A stretch of 64,000 nucleotides of DNA from JBECKX01 sp964468475 (GCA_964468475.1 CAYXUL010000002.1:37283-101282); one strand, 5' to 3'. Shown: positions 1-9,434, counted from the stretch's first letter. Notes: a model not told the origin generated them from the sequence alone. A program made the numbers and translations.

Positions 1-1
1 C

Positions 2-709
2 GCACTGGTCGACGTTGCCAAGCTGCATCTTGCGCTCGACGAACCCGACTCCGCACTCTATTACTTGAATCAAGCTGCGGGTCACGGCTACGCTAACTGG
101 CGCAGAGTCTCCAGAAATCCCGAACTGGCAGGCGTTCGCAAAGTCAAGGGCTTCGATGACCTGATGAAGACACTGAAGGACAACGCCGAAACGGCACGGA
201 ATCAGCGCCTGGCGTCATTTCTTCAGAATGCTGATGAAAATCGCGCTGAAGTCTTAAAGGACAAGCTCAATGAAAAAGCCCCCGATTTCTCTTTCAAAAA
301 TCTCGATGGCGAAACGGTGGCGCTCAAAGATCTGCGTGGCAAAGTGGTCGTGATCGACTTCTGGGCGACGTGGTGCGGTCCCTGCCGGATGACAATGCCG
401 GTGCTGCAGGAATTTGTTGATCGTAAGCCCGACGACGTGGAGTTTCTCTCACTCAACGTGTGGGAAGATGACCAGTCGAAGGTTGCGCCTTTCATCGCCG
501 ACTACGGCTACGATTTCAACGTGCTCTTAGGCAACAACCAGGTTGCCTCCGACTATGGCGTAACCGGAATTCCCACGATGGTGGTAATCGATCCGGAGGG
601 CATGATTCAATACCGGCACGTGGGATATGATCCGCACGTAGATCAGATCCTGCTGTGGCAGACCGCCGATTTATCGAAGCAGTCGCACAGCACGCAGGCG
701 AAGCTGTAG
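2..709 (+). CDS. TPR-thioredoxin (TlpA-like) protein, 5' end outside window
   Basis: The frame is open from the first bases, so the gene is cut by the window edge. The visible N-terminal part (ALVDVAKLHLALDEPDSA) looks like a TPR helix pair, as in the next gene. The C-terminal ~140 residues are a thioredoxin-fold domain of the TlpA/ResA/AhpC-TSA type: FWATWCGPCRMTMPVL carries the CGPC redox pair, and GIPTMVVID carries the cis-proline loop. Such domains reduce disulfides or act in cytochrome c maturation outside the cytoplasm; the exact substrate cannot be told. It is followed by a strong terminator and then by a paralogue (962-2512) with the same TPR-thioredoxin order but without the cysteines. 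A TTG inside the frame at 65 is not the real start. Confidence 0.85.
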   Translation, partial: ALVDVAKLHLALDEPDSALYYLNQAAGHGYANWRRVSRNPELAGVRKVKGFDDLMKTLKDNAETARNQRLASFLQNADENRAEVLKDKLNEKAPDFSFKNLDGETVALKDLRGKVVVIDFWATWCGPCRMTMPVLQEFVDRKPDDVEFLSLNVWEDDQSKVAPFIADYGYDFNVLLGNNQVASDYGVTGIPTMVVIDPEGMIQYRHVGYDPHVDQILLWQTADLSKQSHSTQAKL

Positions 710-736
710 CTGTTGCGATCAAGGAATAGAACACTC

Positions 737-771
737 TGCCGGCGAGTTTCTGGCTCGCCGGCATTTCTTTT
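737..771 (+). terminator. Rho-independent terminator after the TPR-thioredoxin gene
   Basis: A perfect 10-bp stem (TGCCGGCGAG paired with CTCGCCGGCA, 7-base loop) is followed by TTTCTTTT. It lies 28 bases after the stop codon at 709. Confidence 0.85.
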
Positions 772-961
772 GGTTCCGCCGCATTCAGACTAATTCCTTG
801 AACAAAGTAAGAGAATCGATAGAATTCGCTGCCGGGCATTAGATATCTCGAGATTGCGGTTGCCCCGTCAGAGAACAAGGCATAGATTGGCGCTTCATGT
901 TGCCCGCGTCTGCGGATGCGCGCAAATCACTTCGCAAATGACCCTATACGATTGGTAGCTC

Positions 962-2512
962 ATGATGAAGATTTCCCCTGAAGCAAAAGCAAAATTCTGT
1001 CAACTTCTCTTATTCCTTTTATTGGTGCTGGCGCTGGCCATCGCGGGATGTTCATCCGGCGGTGAAAAGCAGCTTACAGCAACGAAATTTCAGCCACCCC
1101 AGGAAGTACAGCAGGCGAACGATTCACTGATGGCATATGCGCGCTCGGTCGGAGGGGCGGCAACATTTGAGGAATTCAAATCAATTTACGAGTACTTCAT
1201 CTCGCAGCATCCCAACTCCACGCCACTCTACATGGATTTGCAGTCGCTCTACAATAACTTCAACAAGCGCTCAGAATGCCAGGAACGTTTCCGCAAGATG
1301 TACGAGGCGCATCCCGACAGCGCCTTCTGCATATACCTCTATGCGCGCACACTGATCGGCCCGCAAGTGGACACGCTTTTCCGGGAGGCTTACCGTGCGG
1401 ACTCAAACTTTTATTGGGCAGATTTTGCGCTGGCATCGCGCGTGTATTCGTTTCCACCGTATGACACCACGCGCGCCATTCAGCTCTATGAGCGCTGTAT
1501 TGAACTGGACAATGCCTACCCCGCACCGTTCCAGGCAATCGCCAAACTTTACCTGGCCCAGGAGAAGTATGACAAGGCGATGCAATTCGCAGACCTGTTT
1601 GCCACAGCGTCACTAAATCCATTGACTCCGTTACTGCTTCAGGAACAAATCTGGGAAGCACAAGGCAAATACGATGCGGCTGAGAAGCTCTTGCAGTCAT
1701 ACGCTGCGGAGAATCCCAACGAAGTATCGGTAAGGCAGGCGCTTGAGAAGCTGTATGAGAAAAAAAAGGACTACGATGGAGCTTTGAAGCAAGAGTATGA
1801 AGTAGCCAAGCTTTCGAACCCGCGTGTCGAAGCCTTTGTCAAAATCGCTGAGCTATACAGCAGGGCGGGTGATGCCGACTCTGCGATTACCTATATCCTG
1901 ATTGCAGCCAGGCAGGGCTTCAATGACTATCGCCGGATTCAAAGTGAGGATGTATTTAAGGACCTTCGCTCTGACAAGCGCTATGACGATATGATCTCTC
2001 TTCTAAAAGATCAGTCGGAAAAGTACACCGGCGCCCGGTTGGCGAGCTTTGCGGACAAGGCCGACTCTCTCAAGAAGGCGGTACTCGCGGATACGGTTTA
2101 CATGCAGTTGCCAACTGATGTCTCATTGGCTACCCTTTCAGGAGTACCGGTTTCACTCGATTCGCTTAGAGGTGAACCGGTGGTGATGCTGTTCTGGAGT
2201 TCCTGGTCAAACCAAAGCGCGGGCGCACTGGCGATGCTTAGAGAGTTCTCGCAGCTGAAACCCTCAGGAGTTCAGATCCTGGCAGTCAACATGTGGGACG
2301 ATGATCCCGCCGACGCAGAGCAGTTCCTGCACGATCGCGGGTATAAGTATGATCTGATTCCTGTCAGCAGCTTCGATGCTGAAAGGCTCGGTGTCTACGG
2401 CGTTCCGACTATTCTGGTCATTGATGCCAACGGCATCGTTCGCTATCGTGATGAAGGCTACCGGCCAAGCCTTGACCAGGTCATTCTCTGGCAGGTGAAC
2501 TCACTGACATAA
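962..2512 (+). CDS. TPR lipoprotein with a cysteine-less thioredoxin-like domain
   Basis: This 516-residue protein starts with a lipoprotein signal peptide (hydrophobic stretch ending LAIAGCSS, lipid-modified Cys near residue 30). A long TPR/Sel1-like helical region follows to about residue 340. The C-terminal thioredoxin-like domain (about 375-516) keeps the fold landmarks (VVMLFWSSW, GVPTILVID), but the CGPC of its upstream paralogue is replaced by SNQS. It therefore cannot do thiol-disulfide exchange by the usual mechanism and may be a binding or scaffolding module. The two genes share the closing motif VDQILLWQ / LDQVILWQ and look like a tandem duplication with divergence. The ATG at 962 has no clear Shine-Dalgarno sequence; a TATACG box lies 11 bases upstream. 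The stop is 2 bases from the stop of the convergent neighbour. Confidence 0.85.
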   Translation: MMKISPEAKAKFCQLLLFLLLVLALAIAGCSSGGEKQLTATKFQPPQEVQQANDSLMAYARSVGGAATFEEFKSIYEYFISQHPNSTPLYMDLQSLYNNFNKRSECQERFRKMYEAHPDSAFCIYLYARTLIGPQVDTLFREAYRADSNFYWADFALASRVYSFPPYDTTRAIQLYERCIELDNAYPAPFQAIAKLYLAQEKYDKAMQFADLFATASLNPLTPLLLQEQIWEAQGKYDAAEKLLQSYAAENPNEVSVRQALEKLYEKKKDYDGALKQEYEVAKLSNPRVEAFVKIAELYSRAGDADSAITYILIAARQGFNDYRRIQSEDVFKDLRSDKRYDDMISLLKDQSEKYTGARLASFADKADSLKKAVLADTVYMQLPTDVSLATLSGVPVSLDSLRGEPVVMLFWSSWSNQSAGALAMLREFSQLKPSGVQILAVNMWDDDPADAEQFLHDRGYKYDLIPVSSFDAERLGVYGVPTILVIDANGIVRYRDEGYRPSLDQVILWQVNSLT

Positions 2513-2514
2513 GT

Positions 2515-4677
2515 TCAGTCTGATTTCGTAGTCTCTTTATCCTTCTTCTGGAAGATATAAAAGTCGGTCACCGTACCCGAAGTTGTATCTATCCCGATGC
2601 CGTAGTTGTCATAGCCGAATTTATCTGAAGCTTGATTCGGTTGGTACCAGCGTTTGTTTGACCCGGCCACAGAATCGGGTGTGAGCGTGTTTGTTTTCGG
2701 GTTCCGCCGCAGAAACTGATCCTGGCCACCAACGTCGATAAGCAGAGCATACGACTGGGCATACCAGGTGAAGGGGGTAGTCGGTCGTGGCGTGCGATAT
2801 TCCTCGCGAAACGTTGCGTGACCGAAGCCGTCTGTGCCCTCATCAAGCTGATAGGTATCATCCCCGCCAAAGTCAAAGAAGAATGAATTGGAGCGTATCT
2901 GCGCAGTGGCAATCGAGATGATCTTGCCGCTGTAGGAGTCGTTTCCCTGCCAGTCAACCAGCATCGACACAGTGAAGTCCCAGCCGAAGGAAAGCCCGGC
3001 ACCGGCAGTTTCGAAGAGCTGATGTTTGTCATTGCCAGATTCGTCAAAAAGCGCTCCGACGCAATAGTGAGCGCCCGACGCCTGCGTGAAGTAGCAGCTC
3101 TTGTAGAGATCATTGCCATTAACATCGTACAACACTCCCATACCGAACCAGTAGCCGATCCCCTGCGAGAAATTGCCGGCATAATATTCGTCATCCCCGT
3201 AGCAGTCGATCAGAGCGCCGAGTCCGCCAGCCCAGCTGTGACCGTCGGAACCGTCGCCGCGACGCCCGCCGCCACACCCCTGCGCCATGTTGGCGTTAAT
3301 AACTTCCTTGGAATGGTAGTCGGCGCGATTGAAAACGGAGGCATACGGCTCGGCGGTGTATTTGTCGTTACCGCGATAGTCAACCAGCAGTCCTATCCCG
3401 CCGCCGACACCACCCATGCCCTGACCATCACCGGCCAGGTAATAGGTGTCCTTCCCTTCACGATCAAGAAGAAAGCCGACCCCAAAGTAACCGCACCCCT
3501 GTCCGGAAACATTGAGGGTGTAATTGTCATTGCCCGCATAATCACAGAGCAGGCCCGTCCCGAAGATGCCGGTACCCTGTGCCAACCGGTCGGCGAGGTA
3601 GGTGTCGTTGCCCTGAACATCAATCACAGCGCCGACGCCGCAGTTGCCGTAGCCAAAGGCACGAAGAGAGTTTCGGGTGCCATAATCGTCATCACCGGCA
3701 AGGTCAATTACCACGCTCACCGGCTGTGTCGGACTTGACCCGCCACCCGCCAGGTAGACATCATTTCCACCCGGATCGAGGATTAGTAGATAATCCCCCG
3801 GTTGCACGGTATCGCTGCCCGAGGAGAGAAACAGTACCTCACCCAGCGGAGTCGCAAATGAGATCGGTTTGTCTAGCGCAAGTTTCAGTCTGGAGAGTTC
3901 TTTGGCAGCCTTGTCGGCGCCGGCGGCGACTTTGTAGGATGCGTACACCATAGATTGCCAGTCGATGGTGGCGGCGCAATCATCGAATTGCGGATAATAC
4001 TTGAGACCGTCACCCTGCGTCGCGTCGAGGTCGGTGACTGCATAGAGATCGGTGATGACGCGTCCTTTCACATTGCGCAAGGCGAGCTCACGATAGTGGC
4101 TGGCTTCAGCAAGATCGACCAGCAACAGCCCGATTTTGAGTTGGGCTGCGGGCGTTAGTTGCGACTCGAGCCGGCTTAGCGCGGAGGTGTCGATTGCCTG
4201 GTCAATCTGCCCGAAGACGCGATTTTCCAGTGAAGAACCGGCGGAATTGTAGATTCGTGTCAATGCTGCCAGCAGCGGCCGTGGTGAATCGAGAGTGTCG
4301 GTGAGGTTAGCGGAGTAGTTGCGGAAGCCACCAACGCGGCGCTCCCAACCGAGATGATAGGTCAGCTGATATAGGGCGGGATTGGAAGTGTCCCAGAAAG
4401 TGCTGTCTTCGAGATACTGCATCGCCGCAGCTTTCATCGATTCGCTATAGTCATAGACATGTAGCGGTTCAGCGAGTAACGCGTCAAAGGCTGGAAGTTT
4501 GTAAGGAATCTCAAAGGGATATCGATTCCAGTAGCCTTTGGGGCTATAACCCAGATCAAGCCGCCATTTTCCTACCGAACCGAGCAAGTCATCGAGCAGG
4601 TCTTGCCCCTGTGAGATCGAACAGATTGTTGTCAGAGCGAGAATCGTGAATATTGTCAGTAGCCTGAGTTTCTTCAT
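2515..4677 (-). CDS. Secreted protein with about 12 tandem GND-Y repeats, function unknown
   Basis: The 720-residue product starts with a Sec signal peptide (MKKLRLLTIFTILALTT...). An ATG 36 bases further upstream is possible, but this ATG has a good GGAGAGG ribosome site. The first ~260 residues are helical and of unknown type. From about residue 310 to 690 runs a repeat of roughly 26-35 residues with the core D-x-x-G-[ND]-D-x-Y, each followed by a glycine-rich QGxGxxGxG segment; I count 12 cores (for example DVQGNDTY, DYAGNDNY, DWQGNDSY). The pattern resembles parallel beta-roll or beta-helix calcium-binding repeats but is not the RTX nonapeptide. I do not recognise a named family. A surface-exposed or secreted structural or adhesive role is inference. 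Confidence 0.85.
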   Translation of the reverse strand: MKKLRLLTIFTILALTTICSISQGQDLLDDLLGSVGKWRLDLGYSPKGYWNRYPFEIPYKLPAFDALLAEPLHVYDYSESMKAAAMQYLEDSTFWDTSNPALYQLTYHLGWERRVGGFRNYSANLTDTLDSPRPLLAALTRIYNSAGSSLENRVFGQIDQAIDTSALSRLESQLTPAAQLKIGLLLVDLAEASHYRELALRNVKGRVITDLYAVTDLDATQGDGLKYYPQFDDCAATIDWQSMVYASYKVAAGADKAAKELSRLKLALDKPISFATPLGEVLFLSSGSDTVQPGDYLLILDPGGNDVYLAGGGSSPTQPVSVVIDLAGDDDYGTRNSLRAFGYGNCGVGAVIDVQGNDTYLADRLAQGTGIFGTGLLCDYAGNDNYTLNVSGQGCGYFGVGFLLDREGKDTYYLAGDGQGMGGVGGGIGLLVDYRGNDKYTAEPYASVFNRADYHSKEVINANMAQGCGGGRRGDGSDGHSWAGGLGALIDCYGDDEYYAGNFSQGIGYWFGMGVLYDVNGNDLYKSCYFTQASGAHYCVGALFDESGNDKHQLFETAGAGLSFGWDFTVSMLVDWQGNDSYSGKIISIATAQIRSNSFFFDFGGDDTYQLDEGTDGFGHATFREEYRTPRPTTPFTWYAQSYALLIDVGGQDQFLRRNPKTNTLTPDSVAGSNKRWYQPNQASDKFGYDNYGIGIDTTSGTVTDFYIFQKKDKETTKSD

Positions 4678-4785
4678 CGTAGCCTCTCCATTGAGCAATT
4701 TCTTTCTGTTCAAAAAGGAAATGATACCTTTACGTAGTCACAAGGAGAAACGAATCTCAACGCAAGGAGAAGGACAACAGCTAAT

Positions 4786-5202
4786 ATGGCCGAAGTACGA
4801 CGCAAAATCACGGTGAGGATGCACGATACCGATGCGGCAGGGATACTCTTCTTCTCGAATCAGTTTCTCTTTATGCACGATGTGTATGAAGAACTACTGC
4901 AGGAAATCGGTTTTCCGATGCAGCGGCTGATCGGGCCGGAATCGTTCTTTGTGCCGATTGTGCATGCCGAAGCGCAGTTTTCCAAACAGTTGTCGCAGGG
5001 TGATGAGCTAACAATTTCGGTAAGCATTGAGCGGATCGGGAATACGTCGTATGCGCTGGCGTATCAGCTATTCACGGATGAGAATGAACTCGCCGGTACC
5101 GGCAAGACGGTGCATGTCACCATTGACCGCGATACAAAAGAGAAGATCCCCCTGCCACCGAAGTTTCGCAAGAAGCTTGAAAGCTTTCAGACGCGAGAGT
5201 AG
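4786..5202 (+). CDS. menI: Hotdog-fold acyl-CoA thioesterase, probable DHNA-CoA hydrolase
   Basis: The 138-residue length is typical of the 4-hydroxybenzoyl-CoA thioesterase family. The N-terminal motif (residues ~12-35: MHDTDAAGILFFSNQF, then HDVYEE) carries the catalytic Asp of that family. It has an AAGGAGAAGG ribosome site. The gene converges on the menaquinone operon, its stop lying 7 bases from the end of menE. That operon lacks any other gene for the 1,4-dihydroxy-2-naphthoyl-CoA hydrolysis step, so MenI is the likely role. The thioesterase family is seen in the sequence; the substrate is inferred from context. A general short-chain acyl-CoA thioesterase (YbgC-like) is the alternative. 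Confidence 0.8.
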   Translation: MAEVRRKITVRMHDTDAAGILFFSNQFLFMHDVYEELLQEIGFPMQRLIGPESFFVPIVHAEAQFSKQLSQGDELTISVSIERIGNTSYALAYQLFTDENELAGTGKTVHVTIDRDTKEKIPLPPKFRKKLESFQTRE

Positions 5203-5209
5203 AGGTTAA

Positions 5210-6506
5210 TCACTCTTCTTTGGCTGAAGAGTAAAATTCGGCGAGTTTTTTAAGATCAACTTTGCCCGTAGTAGTCAGGGGCCACTCTTTGAGGGGAATA
5301 ATCTGGTCAGGTACTTTGTAGCGTGCTAATGTTTCGGTTAGCTTTGCTTTCAAAGCGACAATATCGAGCTCGGCGGAGGAGATCACAAATGCAATCGGCC
5401 GTTGTCCCCACTTCTCGTCTTCAATTCCAATCACTTTGGCTTCGGCATCACCTGCAGCTTCGCTGATTGCCTGCTCGATCTCGAGGGGGTAGATATTCTC
5501 TCCACCCGAGACTATCATATCGTCTTTGCGTCCCGACACATGCAGCTCTCCATTTTCATCAATCTTGCCGATATCGCCGGTCTTGAACCAGTCTGCTGGC
5601 TTGCGTCTTTCCGCGCCGACATAGCCGCTGAAGAGTATCTCGCCGCGTACTTCGATTTCTCCGTCGGCTGCGATTCTGATCTCGCGATAGGAAAGAACGC
5701 TGCCNNNNNNNNNNNNNNNNNNNNNNNNNNNNNNNNNNNNNNNNNNNNNNNNNNNNNNNNNNNNNNNNNNNNNNNNNNNNNNNNNNNNNNNNNNNNNNNN
5801 NNNNCGTAACAGCGGAGTTCTCAATCATCGCTTTGAGGTTATCAGGCTGGAAGTTCTCGGGGAGTGCAATCCGTGCGCCGGCCAGAAGGGATCTGATCAA
5901 AATGCCGATACCGCCGACATGAAACAGGGGCAAAGAGAGCAGCCAGCAGTCATCGCGGCTAAGGTCTAACGCTTCATTGACGCCTAGAGCATTATAGTAG
6001 AGACTTGCCGCTGTCAGGCACACGCCCTTGGGCTTGCCGGTAGAACCGGAGGTCATCACAACCAGCGCCTCCCGTTGCATATCGTTAGAGCTGGCAGCAG
6101 ACTTCTCTGACCCATAACGCGAGTCAGATTCGGCGGGGAATTTGAGATAGTGAACTTCGCACTCTGAATCCTTCAGTTTGATTTCTGTACCAGAACTCAG
6201 AATGTGCTGACAGCCCGTCTCCTCGATTAATCCCCGCCATTCGTCGGGATGCGCTCTCGCATTGAGTGTCACTGCGGATGCTCCCAGTCTCCAGAGCGCC
6301 AGCAGGGAAATCACATACTCTACCGAATTCGGCGCCAGGATAGCAACCCGGTCACTCGGCGCAACACCGTAGCCTCGAAGTTGTGATTCTGCCGCTGATA
6401 CCGACGCCGCGACTTCGCCAAAGCTGTATTCTCGGTCATTTGTTGAGATAAAAATTCGCTTCGCATTTTCCGCGGCGTGCTTCTCAAGAAGTGCTTCGAT
6501 ATTCAT
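5210..6506 (-). CDS. menE: o-succinylbenzoate-CoA ligase, interrupted by an assembly gap
   Basis: MenE activates o-succinylbenzoate with ATP and CoA in menaquinone synthesis. The N-terminal part (6506 down to 5805) has the AMP-binding P-loop motif TSGSTGKPKG and the LPLFHVGG motif. The C-terminal part (5704 to 5210) has WFKTGDIG, SGRKDDMIVSGGENIYP and the terminal lysine motif TTGKVDLKKL. Between them are 100 N. The two halves are in different frames across the N run, which is explained by an arbitrary gap length rather than a frameshift. The start overlaps the menC stop by four bases (ATGA). It is the last gene of the operon. Confidence 0.92.
5705..5804. other. Assembly gap of 100 N inside menE
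   Basis: Exactly 100 undetermined bases separate two good halves of menE. The round length marks a scaffold gap of unknown true size; part of the adenylation domain is missing. Confidence 0.98.
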
Positions 6507-7651
6507 AGCTTGATTTCCTGCAAATAAGAGGGCGGCACCTCGAGATCAACCTCCATCCCCAGTCCCGGTTGCAGAGGTAACCTCATTTTACCTCTTGAAA
6601 TTGGGTAGGGCGCCTTACCGAGTGATGACTCCAGCCGGTTGGAAGTTGCGAGGCCGCATGCCAGCACCTTGCCGGGAAGTGAGCCAGCCAGTTGAGCGGC
6701 GGCAGCAATGCCTATATCGCTCTCTAACGCCGATGTGATAACGCACTTGACGCCTCGCGAATCTAACACCTCAATCAGCTCATAAGACTCCCTTAATCCC
6801 CCAAGCACAGCTGGTTTAAGAACTGCGACTTGAAAGCAGCCCGACCGAGTCAACTCGCCGTCAGCAAACTGCGCTAATGGTCCGGAATTATCTCTACGCC
6901 ACTCAGCTATTGCCTCATCGAGAGCAATTGGTATGGATGTGATTGCTGATAGTTGCTGAAGCGCTTCCGATCGCGGTTCTTTCAGCGGCTCTTCGATGTA
7001 CTCGATATCGTAGTCCGCGACTGCTTTGAGGAACTGCGACGCTTCCGCCAAAGTGAAGGCGCGGTTGGCATCGAGGCGTAGTTTGCAGTCTGCGCCGATA
7101 GTTTGTCGAATCCGTCTGACCAGGTCGATTTCATTTTCCGGATCACGACCAACCTTGAGCTTGAATACAGATACCCCCTCATTGAGTAAGGTGTCGAGTT
7201 GCGAAGTAATGCTGGTGTTATCGCCGGTTACGAGGTAGTTGACTTCGATTTCATCAACAGTCGCTTCTGAATCAAACCATGCGTTGCGCAGAGGAAGTCC
7301 AGCTATTTGCGAGTAGAGGTCAGCGATCATGGTTTCCAGGCAAAACTGTACTGATGGCGACACGTCGTCAATAATCTCATTCAATCTCGACACTATCTGT
7401 AGCGGAGTGGAGTTCCCGTCGAGCTCGAAGCGTCCTAACAATGGTAGTGTGCTTGTCAATTCCGCTTCCACGGAATCGGATGATTCCCTGCTGAATCCCG
7501 GCAGCGGAGCGGCTTCGCCCCAGCCCGTGGTGCCTGCTGCGGTCGTAGCGCAGATAATGAACCCTGTGCGCTGGGAAAACTGTCGTTGGGAAGTATCTAC
7601 AGTATCACGAAATGGCACCAGATAGCGCCACAAACGAACTGACTCAATCAT
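6503..7651 (-). CDS. menC: o-succinylbenzoate synthase
   Basis: MenC is an enolase-superfamily enzyme that dehydrates SHCHC to o-succinylbenzoate. The barrel motifs are present in order: FKLKVGRD (catalytic lysine pair KxK), RLDANRAF (metal Asp), YIEEPL (metal Glu), ALDEAI (metal Asp/Glu) and AVLKPAVLGG (second catalytic Lys). The length of about 382 residues is normal. I chose the ATG at 7651 because it overlaps the menA stop as ATGA, typical of coupled translation; an in-frame ATG at 7663 is possible. The stop overlaps the menE start by four bases. Confidence 0.93.
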   Translation of the reverse strand: MIESVRLWRYLVPFRDTVDTSQRQFSQRTGFIICATTAAGTTGWGEAAPLPGFSRESSDSVEAELTSTLPLLGRFELDGNSTPLQIVSRLNEIIDDVSPSVQFCLETMIADLYSQIAGLPLRNAWFDSEATVDEIEVNYLVTGDNTSITSQLDTLLNEGVSVFKLKVGRDPENEIDLVRRIRQTIGADCKLRLDANRAFTLAEASQFLKAVADYDIEYIEEPLKEPRSEALQQLSAITSIPIALDEAIAEWRRDNSGPLAQFADGELTRSGCFQVAVLKPAVLGGLRESYELIEVLDSRGVKCVITSALESDIGIAAAAQLAGSLPGKVLACGLATSNRLESSLGKAPYPISRGKMRLPLQPGLGMEVDLEVPPSYLQEIKL

Positions 7652-8559
7652 TGAAGCAAGCATCCCAGGGAGAAAAGGATGGAGTAGATCGCCAGAAGTT
7701 GCCCGGTGCCTGCCAGCACTTGGTTGAGCGGTCGACCCTTTAGGCCCCCAAGTACTTTCCTAATCAGGACTGAAGCCGGAATAACCGCCAGGAGCGCCAA
7801 GAGGACGCCCAACTGGTGCCGCAGAAGCAGGTAGTGCATCACGGGATAGATCAACGCCAGGATTACCAGCACGGTGTAGTACCAGCGTGTCATTCTCGAA
7901 CCCATCCTAACGGCAAGACTGCGCTTGCCGCTGCTGCTGTCAGTATCTATGTCACGAAGGTTGTTAACCGCGAGAATCGCCATCGACAGCAAGCCCGGAG
8001 CGATTCCGGCATAGATCGCCTCATAGGATAGATTGAGGGTGCAGGCATAGTAGGTTCCGGCAACAGCGACAGGTCCAAAAAAAATCAGCACGAAAATATC
8101 GGCGCTGCCGTTATAGCTGAGCGGGGAAGGTCCTGCTGTATAGAGTATGCCAAAAAGAATTGAGGCTACGCCGATAGCCGCCATCGGCCACCCGGCGCGT
8201 ACCACCAGGTAAATTCCCAGGACGAGTGCCGCCACAAATGCCAGAATCGTTGCACGCAGCATGGTACCGGGAGATACCAGCCCGGCCTGGGTGACGCGCA
8301 AAGGCCCGAGTCGGTTCGCTGAATCGACCTGCTTCTGGTAGTCGGCCCGGTCATTGGCGAAGTTGGTTCCAATTTGAATGAAGATCGCGCCGAACAACGC
8401 GGCCAGGAAAGCATAGACATGAAAGCCCAAATCGGCATGCGCGAGTGCTCCACCGATCAGCACCGGCGCGACCGCTGCCCAGAGAGTCTTGGGGCGGGCT
8501 GCCATTATCCAGATTTGGAAATGACTGAGTTCCTTTTCAGATTCGTTCATTGGCTGCAC
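7648..8559 (-). CDS. menA: 1,4-dihydroxy-2-naphthoate polyprenyltransferase
   Basis: MenA joins the polyprenyl tail to dihydroxynaphthoate in the inner membrane. The 303-residue protein shows the UbiA-family aspartate motifs NFANDRADYQKQVD and NNLRDIDTDSSSGKRSL, with about eight or nine hydrophobic segments between and after them. The first possible start is a GTG at 8559; an ATG follows three codons later at 8550 and neither has a strong ribosome site. The gene lies between menB and menC, overlapping menC by four bases. Confidence 0.94.
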   Translation of the reverse strand: MQPMNESEKELSHFQIWIMAARPKTLWAAVAPVLIGGALAHADLGFHVYAFLAALFGAIFIQIGTNFANDRADYQKQVDSANRLGPLRVTQAGLVSPGTMLRATILAFVAALVLGIYLVVRAGWPMAAIGVASILFGILYTAGPSPLSYNGSADIFVLIFFGPVAVAGTYYACTLNLSYEAIYAGIAPGLLSMAILAVNNLRDIDTDSSSGKRSLAVRMGSRMTRWYYTVLVILALIYPVMHYLLLRHQLGVLLALLAVIPASVLIRKVLGGLKGRPLNQVLAGTGQLLAIYSILFSLGCLLQ

Positions 8560-8593
8560 TGTCGGATATTAATCTGCTCCCCACCGACTGATC

Positions 8594-9415
8594 TTATGGA
8601 TTGCGCCCGAATTTGGAAAACTGCGGTTTGCGTTTTTCGACAAAGGCGTCGCGACCCTCCTGTGCCTCAGGAGTCATGTAGTACATCATAGTAGCATTAC
8701 CCGCCAGTTCCTGCAGTCCCGCCTGGCCGTCACAGTCGGCATTCATTGCTGCTTTCAGACAGCGCAGCGCCAGCGGGCTCTTTTCCAGTATTTCGCGGCA
8801 CCATTTGACCGTCTCTTCCTCGAGCTTGTCATTGGGGACGACCGCATTGACCAGCCCCATTTCGAGCGCCTCCTGCGCACTGTATTGCCGGCATAGAAAC
8901 CAGATTTCGCGCGCTTTCTTCTGGCCCACCATACGCGCCAGGTAGCTCGAACCGTAACCGCCGTCAAAGGAACCGACTTTCGGTCCTGTCTGGCCGAAGA
9001 TGGCATTATCGGCGGCAATGGTCAAGTCGCACATCACGTGCAGCACGTGCCCGCCCCCGATTGCGTACCCCGCTACCATCGCAATCACCGGCTTGGGAAG
9101 CGTACGAATCTGACGCTGTAGATCGAGTACGTTAAGGCGATGCACGCCGCTGTCGTCCTTATACCCTGAATCTCCCCTGATCTTCTGATCGCCACCGGAG
9201 CAGAATGCTTTCTCACCCTTACCGGTGAGAATCACAACACCGATCTCTGGATCTTCGCGCACGTCGGTAAAAGCCTCAGACATTTCTTTCACGGTCAGCG
9301 GCCGAAACGCGTTGCGTACCTCGGGGCGGTTTATAGTGATTCTGGCGATTCCCTCTGCTTTGTGATACTCAATGTCGGTATACTTGCCGGCCGGATGCCA
9401 GCTTACTGTGCCCAT
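8594..9415 (-). CDS. menB: 1,4-dihydroxy-2-naphthoyl-CoA synthase
   Basis: MenB is a crotonase-family enzyme that closes the second ring of the naphthoquinone. The 273-residue protein has the oxyanion-hole motifs FCSGGDQKIRG and AGYAIGGGHVLHVMCDLTIA, followed by the MenB signature FGQTGPKVGSFDGGYGSSYL. Length is typical. I chose the ATG at 9415 over longer in-frame starts because an AGGAGG site lies 11 bases upstream and the family normally begins here. It is 19 bases downstream of menH. Confidence 0.96.
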   Translation of the reverse strand: MGTVSWHPAGKYTDIEYHKAEGIARITINRPEVRNAFRPLTVKEMSEAFTDVREDPEIGVVILTGKGEKAFCSGGDQKIRGDSGYKDDSGVHRLNVLDLQRQIRTLPKPVIAMVAGYAIGGGHVLHVMCDLTIAADNAIFGQTGPKVGSFDGGYGSSYLARMVGQKKAREIWFLCRQYSAQEALEMGLVNAVVPNDKLEEETVKWCREILEKSPLALRCLKAAMNADCDGQAGLQELAGNATMMYYMTPEAQEGRDAFVEKRKPQFSKFGRNP

Positions 9416-9434
9416 ATCGGTTGAATCCTCCTCC

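Noticed and set aside
3022..3738. Plus-strand open frame opposite the GND-Y repeat protein
   Set aside because: Its apparent repeats are the complement of the real protein repeats.
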